This document shows, piece by piece, positions 43,974 through 53,675 of a DNA stretch of 64,000 nucleotides. A model generated the notes under the pieces. The model did no database searches. It worked only from the letters and a program-made list of their open reading frames with translations, and had not been told where the DNA came from. A program made the translations under genes and the position numbers. This stretch comes from CAZYTM01 sp964649725. Its GTDB lineage: Bacteria > Desulfobacterota > Desulfuromonadia > Geobacterales > Geobacteraceae. Each line of letters begins with the position of its first letter. Position 1 is the stretch's first letter. The stretch spans positions 1 to 64,000 of the forward strand of contig CAZYTM010000003.1 of NCBI GenBank assembly GCA_964649725.1, written 5' to 3'.

Positions 43974-45163
43974 ATCCTGGCAAGCTCCTTGTAAAATGCA
44001 TCCAGCTGCTCTGCAAGATTTCTCCAGCTGAACCTTCCCAGCAGATAAGAGCGCCCTGCTCTCCCTAAACGCAGGCTATTATCCCGGTTTAACAGGAGCT
44101 CAGCAGCACGCTCTGCCATCTCCTGCCAATCTTCCGGCTCACATAGCATTCCTGACACTCCCGGTCTGATGTATTCCGCCAACTGGCCGACCCGGTCCGC
44201 CACCACAGCTACTTCAGCCCGCAACAGTTCGGTAAGCTTTGCCGGGCACTTCGAACGGTTTATCAGGTTATCGGCAAAGGGATAAATCGCCACATCTGCT
44301 ACCGCGAGGTACTCTGGAATGGATCCCGGCTCTACCCAGCCTGCCATGATCAGGGCCGGGGCAAACTCATGGTGAGCGGCAGCATTCAATAGCTGTTCCT
44401 CTTCATTATTACGCCCCTTGCCAACAACAAGAAAGCGTACTTGCGGCACCAGCCGATATATTTCGGCAAACAGAAAATGCAGCTTTTCCTGACTGAATTC
44501 GAAAAAGCGGGTGTACAGTAGAAGTACCGGCGCATCTGCTGCAATCCCCAACCGCGCACGCAATCCTGCTCCAGACAGAAGCGGCAGTGCCGTCACTCCG
44601 TTCGGCAGATAAAGCACCCGCTGCGGTGCTATCCCCATCCCCCAGGCCTTGGTCTGCAAAGTCCGGCTTGCAACAGTGACACCATCGGCACTCGGGGTGA
44701 GCCAATCCTCCTGTAATTGAAACAGCTGTTTTTCCATCGGCCGATAGGGGTGGAGATCGTTCATCCCCCCCCGCCCCTCCCAATCGTCACAATCGACGAA
44801 AAGTGGCGGCTGACGAATGCCTAAGCGGCGCAGGAGTATTAATAGTAACGCAGCCAGGCCACCATAACCCTTCGGTTTGAAAAGATGTACCAGGTCGGGG
44901 CGTTCTCCCTGCAGCGCCCGGAACATCCGCCAGGCCAGGACAGGCGCCGCAACAGGTGCTGCTGCATTGATCAGGTCAATATTGGAAACTTTGACCCCAC
45001 CGACATCCTCGACCCTTCCTGAATCTTCCGGGTTGGTGTATGGTGGAGCAATTATCACAACTTCATGCCCCAGTAGCTGTAGCTCTTGCGCCAAGGGGAG
45101 CATACGGGCAATCAGGGTCCCTTTCGGACGGATGCCAAACGGAGCGAGAAAGACTATCTTCAT
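43970..45163 (-). CDS. GT4-family glycosyltransferase
   Basis: A 397-residue GT-B enzyme: N-terminal APFGIRPKGTLIARMLPLAQELQLLGHEV with the glycine-bearing acceptor loop, and a C-terminal donor domain with PAKLTELLRAEVAVVADRVGQLAEYI, the E(x7)E-like region. The sugar is unknown. It overlaps neighbours on both sides by 4 bp (tight operon). Confidence 0.88.
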   Translation of the reverse strand: MKIVFLAPFGIRPKGTLIARMLPLAQELQLLGHEVVIIAPPYTNPEDSGRVEDVGGVKVSNIDLINAAAPVAAPVLAWRMFRALQGERPDLVHLFKPKGYGGLAALLLILLRRLGIRQPPLFVDCDDWEGRGGMNDLHPYRPMEKQLFQLQEDWLTPSADGVTVASRTLQTKAWGMGIAPQRVLYLPNGVTALPLLSGAGLRARLGIAADAPVLLLYTRFFEFSQEKLHFLFAEIYRLVPQVRFLVVGKGRNNEEEQLLNAAAHHEFAPALIMAGWVEPGSIPEYLAVADVAIYPFADNLINRSKCPAKLTELLRAEVAVVADRVGQLAEYIRPGVSGMLCEPEDWQEMAERAAELLLNRDNSLRLGRAGRSYLLGRFSWRNLAEQLDAFYKELARI

Positions 45164-45960
45164 TTTTTGCCCCTCAGAAATCGACCTGCCAGCTGCGGTA
45201 TTCTGAGCCTTTTCAGAAGTCGGTAGAAACCTGAACTACGTATCCGGTAGTAAAGTTCCAGTAGCGATTGCGATTGCTCGACAAAAAAACCTGGGTGATT
45301 GCGCATCAACTGCAGATGCATCGCCACCTGTTTCTGCCGGTCCATGGAACGCTCCCTTGAACCGGCAACAATCCGGTAGGAAAAGAGTACCTCCGGAATG
45401 CGGTATACCTCTCTCCCCAGCTCAAGTAGTGAAATCCAGAAGTCCCAATCCTCCCAGCCGGATATCATATTCGGGTTGTATCCACCCACCCGTTCCCAGT
45501 CTTGCCGACGGAACAATGCCGAGCAGAAAATGAGATTGGTCAGCAGCATCCCTTTGCGGGAAAAATCCGGAACCGGCCAGAAACCCTTTCTAGAGCCAAA
45601 GCAATCGGCATGACTATAGACAATCCCTGTCTGGGCAGATCGGTCAAGGACCGCAACAGTTTTTTCCAGGTAAGTCGGAGCGATCAGATCATCTGCATCA
45701 AGCGGGAGAATATACTCGCCTTGCGCCTCGCGAATCCCATTATTACGGGCCATGGCAACACCCTGATTGGCCGTGTGAATGACGCGGGTCTGCGGCCATC
45801 TGGATGCTGCAAGCAGGCGCAAGGTCGCATCATCTGTAGAACCGTCGTTGACCACGATGATCTCGAAGTCACGGAATGACTGCGCCAGCACCGACGCCAC
45901 TGTCTCGTCCAGATAGCCGCCATGGTTAAAGCATGGGATTATGACACTCACCCTAGGCAT
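45160..45960 (-). CDS. GT2-family glycosyltransferase
   Basis: A 266-residue GT-A enzyme: SVIIPCFNHGGYLDETVASVL, IIVVNDGSTD (nucleotide binding) and LDADD (metal DxD). A Trp-rich GGYNPNMISGWEDWDFW stretch follows, common in this group. Overlaps the next GT2 gene by 8 bp and the GT4 gene by 4 bp. Donor and acceptor unknown. Confidence 0.92.
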   Translation of the reverse strand: MPRVSVIIPCFNHGGYLDETVASVLAQSFRDFEIIVVNDGSTDDATLRLLAASRWPQTRVIHTANQGVAMARNNGIREAQGEYILPLDADDLIAPTYLEKTVAVLDRSAQTGIVYSHADCFGSRKGFWPVPDFSRKGMLLTNLIFCSALFRRQDWERVGGYNPNMISGWEDWDFWISLLELGREVYRIPEVLFSYRIVAGSRERSMDRQKQVAMHLQLMRNHPGFFVEQSQSLLELYYRIRSSGFYRLLKRLRIPQLAGRFLRGKK

Positions 45961-46996
45961 GATTTATTGTGAACTCCCCGCGTCTGGACATGATAAAAAA
46001 GCTCATGACAAACCCCCAACCCAACCCTGTCTTTCTGAACAGTCGTGGTTGCAATGACTGCCCCTTCGGCATAACCCGCTCTGCTAACATCTTCTTAAGC
46101 AGCGTCACCAGCCGCTCAGTCAAAATTACCGAAAAATATGGCTCCGGGTAGACCCTGGCACCATCATTCGCCTCCTTGAGACGGCAAAGCCATTGGTCAG
46201 CCCTGGCAAACAACTCCCGGTCCCCAAGAATCTGGTAGGTACTGATTCGTTGATGGGTTTCGAACTCCTCCGTGCCAGGAGAAATCCCCAGTTCAGCCAG
46301 CAATAGATGACGCACACGACCGGCGCTTTCTATCTGCTGCAGATTATGTGCGGCAGAAACCTGGGCAGGATGCATCCGGTAATCGAGAAGAACTTCCTGC
46401 AGATTGCCTAGCTTCATGCAATGAGACGACCTTACCCAGAGGTCATAATCCTCTGCATGCTTAAAACCAAGGTCATAGGAGAGTCTCTGGTCAATAAACA
46501 ATTTTCGGCGCAGCATTACTGCCGGATGTGCCAGAACCGAATCGAACAACAAGCCAGCGCGCAACAACTCCGGATCACCATGATAGTGACATACCTTCCT
46601 CTTGCCACTACCGAATTTACTTATCCATGCCCCGCAGACCCCGATATCAGGATGGGATTCCAGGAAAGCGACCTGTTTTTCAAGGCGGCGAGGGCGGCTG
46701 ATGTCATCGCAATCCATACGGGCGATGTAATCACCTCTGGCCATCTCTACCCCCCTATTAAGGGTATTGATCAAACCGAGGTTCTCAACGTTGTCGAGCA
46801 ACACTATCCGGCTGTCACCAAGTTTACATATAATATCCCGACTCCGGTCTGATGAACCGTCATTTATTATCAACAGTTCAAAATCTGTCCAGGTCTGGGC
46901 AAGTATACTGGCAACAGCCGCAGCAATATGTTGCTCACCGTTATAAACCGGCATCAGTACTGTCACTTTAGGTGCCGTCAAGAAGGGACCTCTCAC
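45953..46996 (-). CDS. GT2-family glycosyltransferase
   Basis: A 347-residue GT-A enzyme: VTVLMPVYNGEQHIAAAVASIL, LLIINDGSSDRS and ARMDCDDISRP as the DxD region, then FDSVLAHPAVMLRRKLF and KHAEDYDLWVR. Longer than its neighbour by a helical C-terminus. Overlaps the fucosyltransferase gene by 4 bp, suggesting both act on the same repeat unit. Confidence 0.92.
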   Translation of the reverse strand: MRGPFLTAPKVTVLMPVYNGEQHIAAAVASILAQTWTDFELLIINDGSSDRSRDIICKLGDSRIVLLDNVENLGLINTLNRGVEMARGDYIARMDCDDISRPRRLEKQVAFLESHPDIGVCGAWISKFGSGKRKVCHYHGDPELLRAGLLFDSVLAHPAVMLRRKLFIDQRLSYDLGFKHAEDYDLWVRSSHCMKLGNLQEVLLDYRMHPAQVSAAHNLQQIESAGRVRHLLLAELGISPGTEEFETHQRISTYQILGDRELFARADQWLCRLKEANDGARVYPEPYFSVILTERLVTLLKKMLAERVMPKGQSLQPRLFRKTGLGWGFVMSFFIMSRRGEFTINHA

Positions 46997-47886
46997 AATC
47001 TAAGCCAGCCGGCTGGCAGCAGGTCTTTTTCATCCATTTTTTGATTATTGAACCATCTGCTAGGGGCAATAACTGTTTTGTCCGGATTCCGGTTCAACCA
47101 TGCCCCCCACCAACTGAAAGAACTGTTGGCGATTATATTGTGCCGGCACAAACTCATCAGGCGCAGGTCCTCATACCCCTTGTCCGTCCCATTGCAGTCC
47201 ACAACTGTAGTCGGATAGCCAATCTGCAGATTCTTCCTCACCCAGTCATGGTCATCCGAAAAGAGAAAAAAATGGGGTGAGCCACTCCTGCCCATCATGG
47301 CAACTGCATCCCGGTAATATTCCAAGCTACAGCTGCCGTGAGTCTGCTGAATCTTCCGGTCTGTAACGTAGTCGCCCCGCCTGATATGTATCGAAACAGA
47401 CTCTGTGGCTGCTATATCAGCAGCTATTCCCTGATTTCTTCCCGCCAGGGGGTAGCGAATGGTAAACTCTGCTGCCATCCTGGCTGCGACCGCAGAAAAA
47501 TATCGTTCAGAATGCCAGTACCCCTTCAGATAAGTATTATCCGGGAGAGATGTAAAAGCTTCATCGTAATGATAGTGGGGTTCACGATAAAGATGTGAAA
47601 GTTCCCACCGCATCCCAAGCCGCCGGCGGACAGCTGCCCTTAATCTGTTTGCAAAGGTATGCTCTCCCAGCAGCATAGCTATCTCCTGAGCAGATGCAGC
47701 TTCAGCAGAGATATTGAAACAGTGCAGCTCGTACGGACGGGGAGTATTCCCTTTATGTTCCGCTTCAAGAAATGAACGATCCAGGCGCAAATCGGTACCA
47801 AGCCGCCAGGCAAGGCTTCTCCCGGCCGCATACTGAAACATCTGATTACCGAGTCCCCCCATAAGCTTAACTATGATCACTATCAA
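46993..47886 (-). CDS. Alpha-1,2-fucosyltransferase (GT11)
   Basis: A 297-residue GT11 enzyme. It begins VKLMGGLGNQMFQYAAGRSLA, the family's N-terminal signature, and carries the HIRRGDYV motif that binds GDP-fucose. FANSSFSWWGAWLN-like sequence near the C-terminus is also typical. It transfers L-fucose onto a galactose-type acceptor. GDP-fucose is supplied by gmd and fcl in the same cluster. Confidence 0.95.
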   Translation of the reverse strand: MIVIIVKLMGGLGNQMFQYAAGRSLAWRLGTDLRLDRSFLEAEHKGNTPRPYELHCFNISAEAASAQEIAMLLGEHTFANRLRAAVRRRLGMRWELSHLYREPHYHYDEAFTSLPDNTYLKGYWHSERYFSAVAARMAAEFTIRYPLAGRNQGIAADIAATESVSIHIRRGDYVTDRKIQQTHGSCSLEYYRDAVAMMGRSGSPHFFLFSDDHDWVRKNLQIGYPTTVVDCNGTDKGYEDLRLMSLCRHNIIANSSFSWWGAWLNRNPDKTVIAPSRWFNNQKMDEKDLLPAGWLRL

Positions 47887-47919
47887 TCACCTGGAGCCCC
47901 AATATGGGCAAGAGCTTAA

Positions 47920-48687
47920 CTACAGCTGTTTGCGATACCAAAAACAGCCACATCCGTATTCCTGTGCATCTGCCAATTGCGGAGCAGCATTTCGTATCAG
48001 TCCTCCACAGGCAGGGTCGTCAGGGACCAGCGAGAACTCTGCAAGCGTCAGTCCGGCGAAGTAACCGGCTATCTGTGCATATGAATAGATCCTGTGGGCA
48101 TTGAACATTACCCTGGGTTTGCCGATTGGCACTACGAATAGCAGCGAACCACCTGGGGCCAGCACCCTTTTCAGCTCATCAATCGCTTTGAGGTCACCAT
48201 CCGGGTCGAGCGGGTCACCATATCTACCCAAGCCAACATGCTCAACTACATGCATGCAGGAAAGAGACTGCACCGTCCCGTCATCAAACGGCAAAGCAAG
48301 TAGATCGGCGGCTAAGGAGTCAAATCCGCTCAGTGACAACTCAGCAGGCCGATAGTCATAAAATTTAACCGGGATGAAGGCCGAAATCAGTGTACTGAAC
48401 TGGAGCGAGGAAGAGATATCCAGATGTTCAGCAGGTCTTTGCTCGGCCAGGATTCTTGCCGCCCATGCCGGGTGGTAGATATAATGTGAGTCGAACCTGG
48501 TCTTGTCAGTCTTGTCCAGCAGACAGGGGTAGCGCTCATCCCAGCTAAGGGGGAAACGTTTGCTGGAGTTCCTGGACAGAGCTCTGAACTTGATGAAATC
48601 TCCGACAAATGAAATATATCCTGTTATTTGTCGCAAAAATCTATAGAGGAAAACAACTGAGCTTATCTTTTTCAGTCTCTCTCTCAT
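47920..48687 (-). CDS. DUF268-type methyltransferase-like protein
   Basis: A 255-residue protein of the DUF268 group: WDERYPCLLDKT, HLDISSSLQFSTLIS, LPFDDGTVQSLSCMHVVEHVGLGRYGD, PGGSLLFVVPIGKP. The HVVEHVGLGRYGD stretch matches class I methyltransferases, but a glycine-rich SAM loop is weak. The C-terminus CGCFWYRK is Cys-rich. Probably modifies a sugar of the polymer. Overlaps the downstream GT2 region by 1 bp at 48687. Confidence 0.75.
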   Translation of the reverse strand: MRERLKKISSVVFLYRFLRQITGYISFVGDFIKFRALSRNSSKRFPLSWDERYPCLLDKTDKTRFDSHYIYHPAWAARILAEQRPAEHLDISSSLQFSTLISAFIPVKFYDYRPAELSLSGFDSLAADLLALPFDDGTVQSLSCMHVVEHVGLGRYGDPLDPDGDLKAIDELKRVLAPGGSLLFVVPIGKPRVMFNAHRIYSYAQIAGYFAGLTLAEFSLVPDDPACGGLIRNAAPQLADAQEYGCGCFWYRKQL

Positions 48688-49583
48688 CAGCCACCACTTA
48701 CGTCTGATCGCGACAAACAGCGGAATAATTTTCTCGTTGCAATAACCTGCTCTACTAAAGCTGGTACAGGGGATGTAATACCTGCAGCGTAAATCTCATC
48801 CAGCGAGTTCACATTGAACCTTCCCATCAACTTCCAGAACAATCTAAACAGTTTCATATTAAAGCTTTTGCGAGGGAAAATCTTATTATAAAGGTGAATA
48901 TATTCGAACAACTGCAAATTCTTGTTGCCAATACACTCTTCAGTTACCTGATGAGGAGCTTCATCTGTCGTGCAGATCAAAGGTTTCTGACAATAGACAT
49001 GGCAGCTGTTTTGTGACAACAAGCTGATGTAAAAATCTATATCAACCAGCCACTGCAACTTCACATCATATTCCAACGCCGGATTGCGCCTGTATATTGT
49101 TGCACTCGGCGCCCCTACGATATTACCAAAATACAAGTACCTGGGATCATCCTGCAACTTTTTCAGTTTAGCATCCGACGTAGTATTTACTCTTGTCCTT
49201 TCTGTTTTAGTCGAAGAGACGATTGTCGCACTGAACGCGAAATCCGCCTGAGGATTTTCATCAAGCATCAGTACAAATCTTCCCAAACTATCGCTGCCAG
49301 CGAACCAATCATCATGATGCAAGATTTTTATATACTCACCTGATGCATGGCGAACTGCCTCATTCCAGTTCTCCGGAGACCCTTTTTTTTCTATATTGCG
49401 GAAGTAGCGTATTTTGGCTAATTGCGCAAAGTCGCTGACGAGTTCAGCAACTGAATCATCAGGCGAATCATCAGTGACTATCGTTTCATAATCTCGATAA
49501 TCCTGCGCTACAACCGATTCAAGCGTCTTTCGCAAGAATTCCGGTTGTTTGTATGCGGGGATGCAGATGGATACTTTTGCCAT
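48687..49583 (-). CDS. GT2-family glycosyltransferase
   Basis: A 298-residue GT-A enzyme: VSICIPAYKQPEFLRKTLESVV, ETIVTDDSPDDS and ILHHDDWFAG as the metal-binding turn (HDD). A helical C-terminus follows. It lies 6 bp after the methyltransferase gene 49590-50288. Sugar specificity unknown. Confidence 0.9.
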   Translation of the reverse strand: MAKVSICIPAYKQPEFLRKTLESVVAQDYRDYETIVTDDSPDDSVAELVSDFAQLAKIRYFRNIEKKGSPENWNEAVRHASGEYIKILHHDDWFAGSDSLGRFVLMLDENPQADFAFSATIVSSTKTERTRVNTTSDAKLKKLQDDPRYLYFGNIVGAPSATIYRRNPALEYDVKLQWLVDIDFYISLLSQNSCHVYCQKPLICTTDEAPHQVTEECIGNKNLQLFEYIHLYNKIFPRKSFNMKLFRLFWKLMGRFNVNSLDEIYAAGITSPVPALVEQVIATRKLFRCLSRSDVSGG

Positions 49584-49589
49584 TCTTGA

Positions 49590-50288
49590 CTATTCTTTAA
49601 CCGCAACACAGATAATAAAATCCTTATCGGCCAACTCTTCTTCAATAACATGTGTTACATAATTCTGGTATCTGACATACTTTAACTGCAACCCATTCAC
49701 CCCCAACCAGTTTCTGATCTTTTCCTCATCTATGTCAAATGTCAGATGAAACCCCATCGTAACAGCCTCAGGAGATCTCTCTTGCAGATAAGGAGTTGAG
49801 AATATCAGCGTCCCACCCGGTTTAAGCGCGCAACTGAATCTATTAAAGAGCTCCGGTATCTCTTCTTCCTTGAAATGTTCGACCGTTTCAAAAGAGACGA
49901 TAGAGTCAAAAAGAGCTTCGTATGTCAGATTCAGCAAATTACCATGCACAAATTCCAGGTTGCTGATTGAATCATAGCGCCTGGAGATCTGTTCGACTAC
50001 ATAAGCATTGATATCCATGCCGATCACTCTTTCTGACTTTCCTGCCAGCAAGACAGAGCCATACCCGGAACCACAGGCAAAATCCCCAGTCACACCGGCT
50101 GGACATAGAACATTCAATGCAAACAGATATCTCTGATAGTGGGATTTTTGATACATATCCAGTTTCAGGGAATCAATATCCTTCTTCGAAATATCTATAT
50201 CTATACGTTCACCATCGCTTTCCAGCGGGCTCTTCCTTACAAACAGGTACTGGTAGATTTTTGATTTCAATTTTCTTATGTTGAGCAT
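49590..50288 (-). CDS. Class I SAM methyltransferase
   Basis: A 232-residue enzyme with motif I GDFACGSGYGSVLLA, motif II DSIVSFETVEHF and motif III LKPGGTLIFSTPY. The first 60 residues are basic and helical (RKLKSKIYQYLFVRKS). Substrate unknown; probably a sugar or lipid head group of the surface polymer. It is followed closely by the GT2 gene. Confidence 0.88.
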   Translation of the reverse strand: MLNIRKLKSKIYQYLFVRKSPLESDGERIDIDISKKDIDSLKLDMYQKSHYQRYLFALNVLCPAGVTGDFACGSGYGSVLLAGKSERVIGMDINAYVVEQISRRYDSISNLEFVHGNLLNLTYEALFDSIVSFETVEHFKEEEIPELFNRFSCALKPGGTLIFSTPYLQERSPEAVTMGFHLTFDIDEEKIRNWLGVNGLQLKYVRYQNYVTHVIEEELADKDFIICVAVKE

Positions 50289-50367
50289 GACATCATCCTT
50301 ATCAATACCTTCATTTTCAAACCCTACTCTGCGGAATAAAGAGTGCCAGCAGATTATCCCGCCCCCG

Positions 50368-51120
50368 CTAAGGCTTTATTATTAAACCTTGGCAGGTCGG
50401 CAGAGAGAGTATCTGCACCCCTTTGGCCTGAGCAAACTTGTCATGGGCAGCCTTCTGGTCCTCAGCGCCAGGATATCCGTAATCATCGAGGATTATGACT
50501 CCGCCATGGACCATCCTGTCCCAGAAAAACTCCAGCGCAGCGACTTCAGGGAGGACACAGTTCATATCAACGGAGAGATAGGCTATCTGCCGAGTATCCA
50601 CCTGATCCAACGTATCCGGGATTGCTCCTTTGATGATCTTCACCGGAAGCCCGTGAAATGTCTCCTTGACCTTTTCATAAAGGTCAAGATTCTTATCATA
50701 CCCGATAGTATGGTGCCGTGCCATTTCATATGATGAGCTGTAGCGCGGGTCCATACCGGAGAAGGTATCTAGCAGATAGTAGGTCTTCCCCAGGTTCATG
50801 AAGTCGACATAATCGATTACAGCCCGTGAGAACAACCCCGTATTTACCCCGCAATCGACAAAATCACCTTCCAGTTTGCTGGCATGCTCTGCTGCCCAGC
50901 AGAGGACATGGATCCTCCATTCTATACCGTCCCCGGTAATCCCTGTTTCATCTAGACATTTGACATGTCCATAGGCTTTCAGGAATCTCGGCTCGTGAAG
51001 AAAATCGGCATTATTATATGTATAGAGAAGATCTTTAGCATAGGTAATCCCAGACCTGGAGAGGATTATATAACTCTTCTCAACAAATGACCTGATAAGT
51101 TTTTTTATAAATCCTGTCAT
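50368..51120 (-). CDS. TylF/MycF-like O-methyltransferase
   Basis: A 250-residue enzyme of the macrocin-O-methyltransferase family: GDFVDCGVNTGLFSRAVIDYV, YLLDTFSGMDPRY, AYLSVDMNCVLPEVAALEFFWDR and GGVIILDDYGYPG. The Asp residues of LSVDMN and LDDYG bind the metal. Likely O-methylates a hexose in the repeat unit. It follows the flippase gene by 45 bp. Confidence 0.9.
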   Translation of the reverse strand: MTGFIKKLIRSFVEKSYIILSRSGITYAKDLLYTYNNADFLHEPRFLKAYGHVKCLDETGITGDGIEWRIHVLCWAAEHASKLEGDFVDCGVNTGLFSRAVIDYVDFMNLGKTYYLLDTFSGMDPRYSSSYEMARHHTIGYDKNLDLYEKVKETFHGLPVKIIKGAIPDTLDQVDTRQIAYLSVDMNCVLPEVAALEFFWDRMVHGGVIILDDYGYPGAEDQKAAHDKFAQAKGVQILSLPTCQGLIIKP

Positions 51121-51165
51121 AGAGCCTCAATATGTACGAACAAATTCAACAGCCTTACTATCTTC

Positions 51166-52617
51166 TCACGATGAGCCGGTCTGACCAACCCCTTGCTCTG
51201 CACCCTGGAAAAATCTGTACTGGGTGAGAAGAAAGTATCCTCCTCCCAGCAATGCCACAACCAATGATGTGAAAAGTTGTTGCGACTGGCCATAAAATGG
51301 TATTGCCAGTAAGAACGGAACAGATAAAAGAGCAGCTTTCCAGACACGTCGAATCCCTATTTTAAAGCGCATCAGCTTTTTCATATCAAGGTACATCACC
51401 CCCATGGTCACAAAACCGCTAACTGCCAATACCGCTGGTATCAGGGTCTGCCCATGGACTCCCCAGGTGGCCAGATAAGTTCCGACGAGCGCAAAAACCC
51501 CACCGATGAAATAAGCCTTGAGCAGATATTTTGTCTGCATCTCTACATGTGCTATGGAGGCAAGCAGATTGGTCACCATTCTGAACAGCTCGATCCATGC
51601 TCCATAGGCAACCAGCAGAAATGCCTGGCCAAATTTATCACTGGCCAGGATGTTTACCAGGAAAGGTGCAAGGCAAGAGACCATTATTGTAAGTGTCATA
51701 TAGACCGGCAATACCGTCTGCGCCAACCTGTTCCACGACTCGGTCCTGACAGCCGGATCTTCTGTATTTATCTCCTGATACAGCCCTGGATAATAAAGCT
51801 GCTGCACGATAGATTCCACTACCGATGCTATGGTAGATGATATTGCGAAGCCAAGTCCTATCATGCCGAGAAATTCAAGCCCCAGCGTTTTGTCGATGAC
51901 CATCCGGTATGATTGGTACTGTACCCACATGAAAAAGGTAGTAAGACTCAACGGGAATGCAAACCTGACAATCATTGCCAGGCTGTTGCTGTTGATCATT
52001 TCCCGGGCACGTTTGATATCAAGAGTGGCATTAAAAGTCTTCTTGAAATATATAAACGCAATTATCGCAATAAGCCCCTGCGCGACCAGTTGACCAGTCA
52101 ACCAGACAATTGCCGATGCTGCAAGATAGCGTACCAGCAGGATTGAAATCGTTACTCCACAAAAGAGAGTCAGTACAGTGAAAAGTACAAAACCTGCTCT
52201 CTTGTGCAGCAGGTTTAACGATGGATTTATTGTCTGGTTCCACGTGAGAAAATATATATAACAGAAGATAAAAACCATTAACTCATATATGTCGATGGTA
52301 ACTGCCAGCCCCAGTACTTTGTTGAGAAAATAAATAATCGGCAGAGAGAGAAATGCCAGGGACAAGATATACCAGTTGAAGACAAAGAAGCAGTTCAGGA
52401 GACTCTTTTCTTCCTGCCATCTGTTAAGCCTACGGTACATATACATGACAACCGGATTGATCAGCGCCAAGCCGAAAAAACTGACTATCGCATTGACCAG
52501 ATAAAGATTTCCTACTTCCGCTGTCGTGAGAAACGAGGTAAATGCACGTACTGAGATCAGGCTGATCACAACCTGAAATACTCTCCCCAAAGTTATGAGA
52601 ATGAAATCTCTATTCAT
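51166..52617 (-). CDS. Wzx-like polysaccharide flippase
   Basis: A 483-residue integral membrane protein with about 12-14 hydrophobic helices, of the MATE/Wzx-type polysaccharide export family. It would flip the undecaprenyl-linked repeat unit to the periplasm. A Wzy polymerase is not clearly recognisable in the window; one may lie beyond the right edge. Gene start at 52617 lies 62 bp from the fcl stop. Confidence 0.88.
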   Translation of the reverse strand: MNRDFILITLGRVFQVVISLISVRAFTSFLTTAEVGNLYLVNAIVSFFGLALINPVVMYMYRRLNRWQEEKSLLNCFFVFNWYILSLAFLSLPIIYFLNKVLGLAVTIDIYELMVFIFCYIYFLTWNQTINPSLNLLHKRAGFVLFTVLTLFCGVTISILLVRYLAASAIVWLTGQLVAQGLIAIIAFIYFKKTFNATLDIKRAREMINSNSLAMIVRFAFPLSLTTFFMWVQYQSYRMVIDKTLGLEFLGMIGLGFAISSTIASVVESIVQQLYYPGLYQEINTEDPAVRTESWNRLAQTVLPVYMTLTIMVSCLAPFLVNILASDKFGQAFLLVAYGAWIELFRMVTNLLASIAHVEMQTKYLLKAYFIGGVFALVGTYLATWGVHGQTLIPAVLAVSGFVTMGVMYLDMKKLMRFKIGIRRVWKAALLSVPFLLAIPFYGQSQQLFTSLVVALLGGGYFLLTQYRFFQGAEQGVGQTGSS

Positions 52618-52679
52618 ATGAATAATCTGATTTGTATGCCATATCCACCGACTCTGTCAGCTTGCAGCTAGATGTTAAT

Positions 52680-53675
52680 TTAACGGTCCGCCCCGGTGTT
52701 ATTCGCCAAATACCACTGATATGTCCTGGCGACCCCTTCTGCCAGCCCCATTTTATGCCGCCAGCCGAGGCCATTGATTTTCGACACATCAGAGAGTTTG
52801 CGCGGAGTACCGTCCGGCTTGCCGGTATCGAAAACGATCTCGCCAGAGTAGCCGACCGTCTCCTTTATCAGCAGGGCCAATTCCTTGATGGTCAGCTCCT
52901 CGCCGGTACCGATGTTTATCAAGCCCGGTGAGGAGCGAAGGGTGAGAAGTGCTGAGAAGTCATCTTCAGGCAACTCCATGAGGAAAAGGCAGGCGTCGGC
53001 CACGTCGTCGACATGAATGAACTCCCGGTAAGGTGCGCCACTGCCCCAGATAGTCACCTGCGGTGCATTAGCCAGCTTGGCTTCATGGAACCGGCGCAGC
53101 AGCGCCGGTAAAACATGGGATGTCTCCAGGTTGAAATTGTCGTTCGGCCCATACAGGTTGGTCGGCATGGCCGAGATGAACTGGGTGCCATACTGGCGGT
53201 TGTAAGACTGGCAGAGCTTGATGCCGGCAATCTTGGCTATGGCATACGGCTCATTGGTAGGTTCGAGCAGGCCGGTCAGGAGATACTCCTCCTTGATAGG
53301 CTGCGCTGCCAGCTTGGGATAGATACAGGTACTGCCCAGGAAGAGGAGTTTCTTCACGCCGGTCAGGTATGCGTTGTGAATGATATTCGCCTCGATCATC
53401 AGGTTGTCGTAGATGAATTCGGCTGGATAGCTGTTGTTCGCGATTATTCCACCGACCTTGGCAGCAGCCAGGAATATATAGTCGATTCTCTCTTCCCGGA
53501 AAAACTCGGTAACTGCCGACTGGTTCCGCAGGTCGAGTTCATTCAGATCCCTGACCAGCAGATTCGTATATCCTGCCGCTCTCAATTTACGGCAGATTGC
53601 CGAGCCTACCAGGCCGGTATGCCCGGCTATGTATATTTTTGCGTGAGGAGTTAGGTGTGAGGTGTGAGGAGTCAT
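52680..53675 (-). CDS. fcl: GDP-L-fucose synthase
   Basis: NADPH-dependent epimerase-reductase that makes GDP-L-fucose from GDP-4-keto-6-deoxymannose. The 331-residue protein has GHTGLVGSA (Rossmann loop), GSTCIYPK, and YAIAKIAG (YxxxK catalytic pair). The conserved KIYIAGHTG begins only at residue 13; the first 11 residues (TPHTSHLTPH) are encoded by heptad repeats. The ATG overlaps the stop of the broken four-helix gene (ATGA) and its AGGAGA ribosome-binding site lies inside that gene. No other start exists before KIYIAG. Confidence 0.95.
   Translation of the reverse strand: MTPHTSHLTPHAKIYIAGHTGLVGSAICRKLRAAGYTNLLVRDLNELDLRNQSAVTEFFREERIDYIFLAAAKVGGIIANNSYPAEFIYDNLMIEANIIHNAYLTGVKKLLFLGSTCIYPKLAAQPIKEEYLLTGLLEPTNEPYAIAKIAGIKLCQSYNRQYGTQFISAMPTNLYGPNDNFNLETSHVLPALLRRFHEAKLANAPQVTIWGSGAPYREFIHVDDVADACLFLMELPEDDFSALLTLRSSPGLINIGTGEELTIKELALLIKETVGYSGEIVFDTGKPDGTPRKLSDVSKINGLGWRHKMGLAEGVARTYQWYLANNTGADR
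53643..53673. repeat. Left heptad array of locus B
   Basis: Plus-strand 7-bp units GTGAGGA, GTTAGGT, GTGAGGT, GTGAGGA (53643-53670), ending at the fcl start codon. On the minus strand they encode the extra N-terminus of GDP-fucose synthase. They are inverted relative to the array on the far side of the broken four-helix gene. Confidence 0.75.

Noticed and set aside
51117..51347. 76-residue minus-strand ORF next to the flippase gene
   Set aside because: Most of it overlaps the end of the flippase gene in another frame, and its composition is Trp/His/Phe-rich without any motif.
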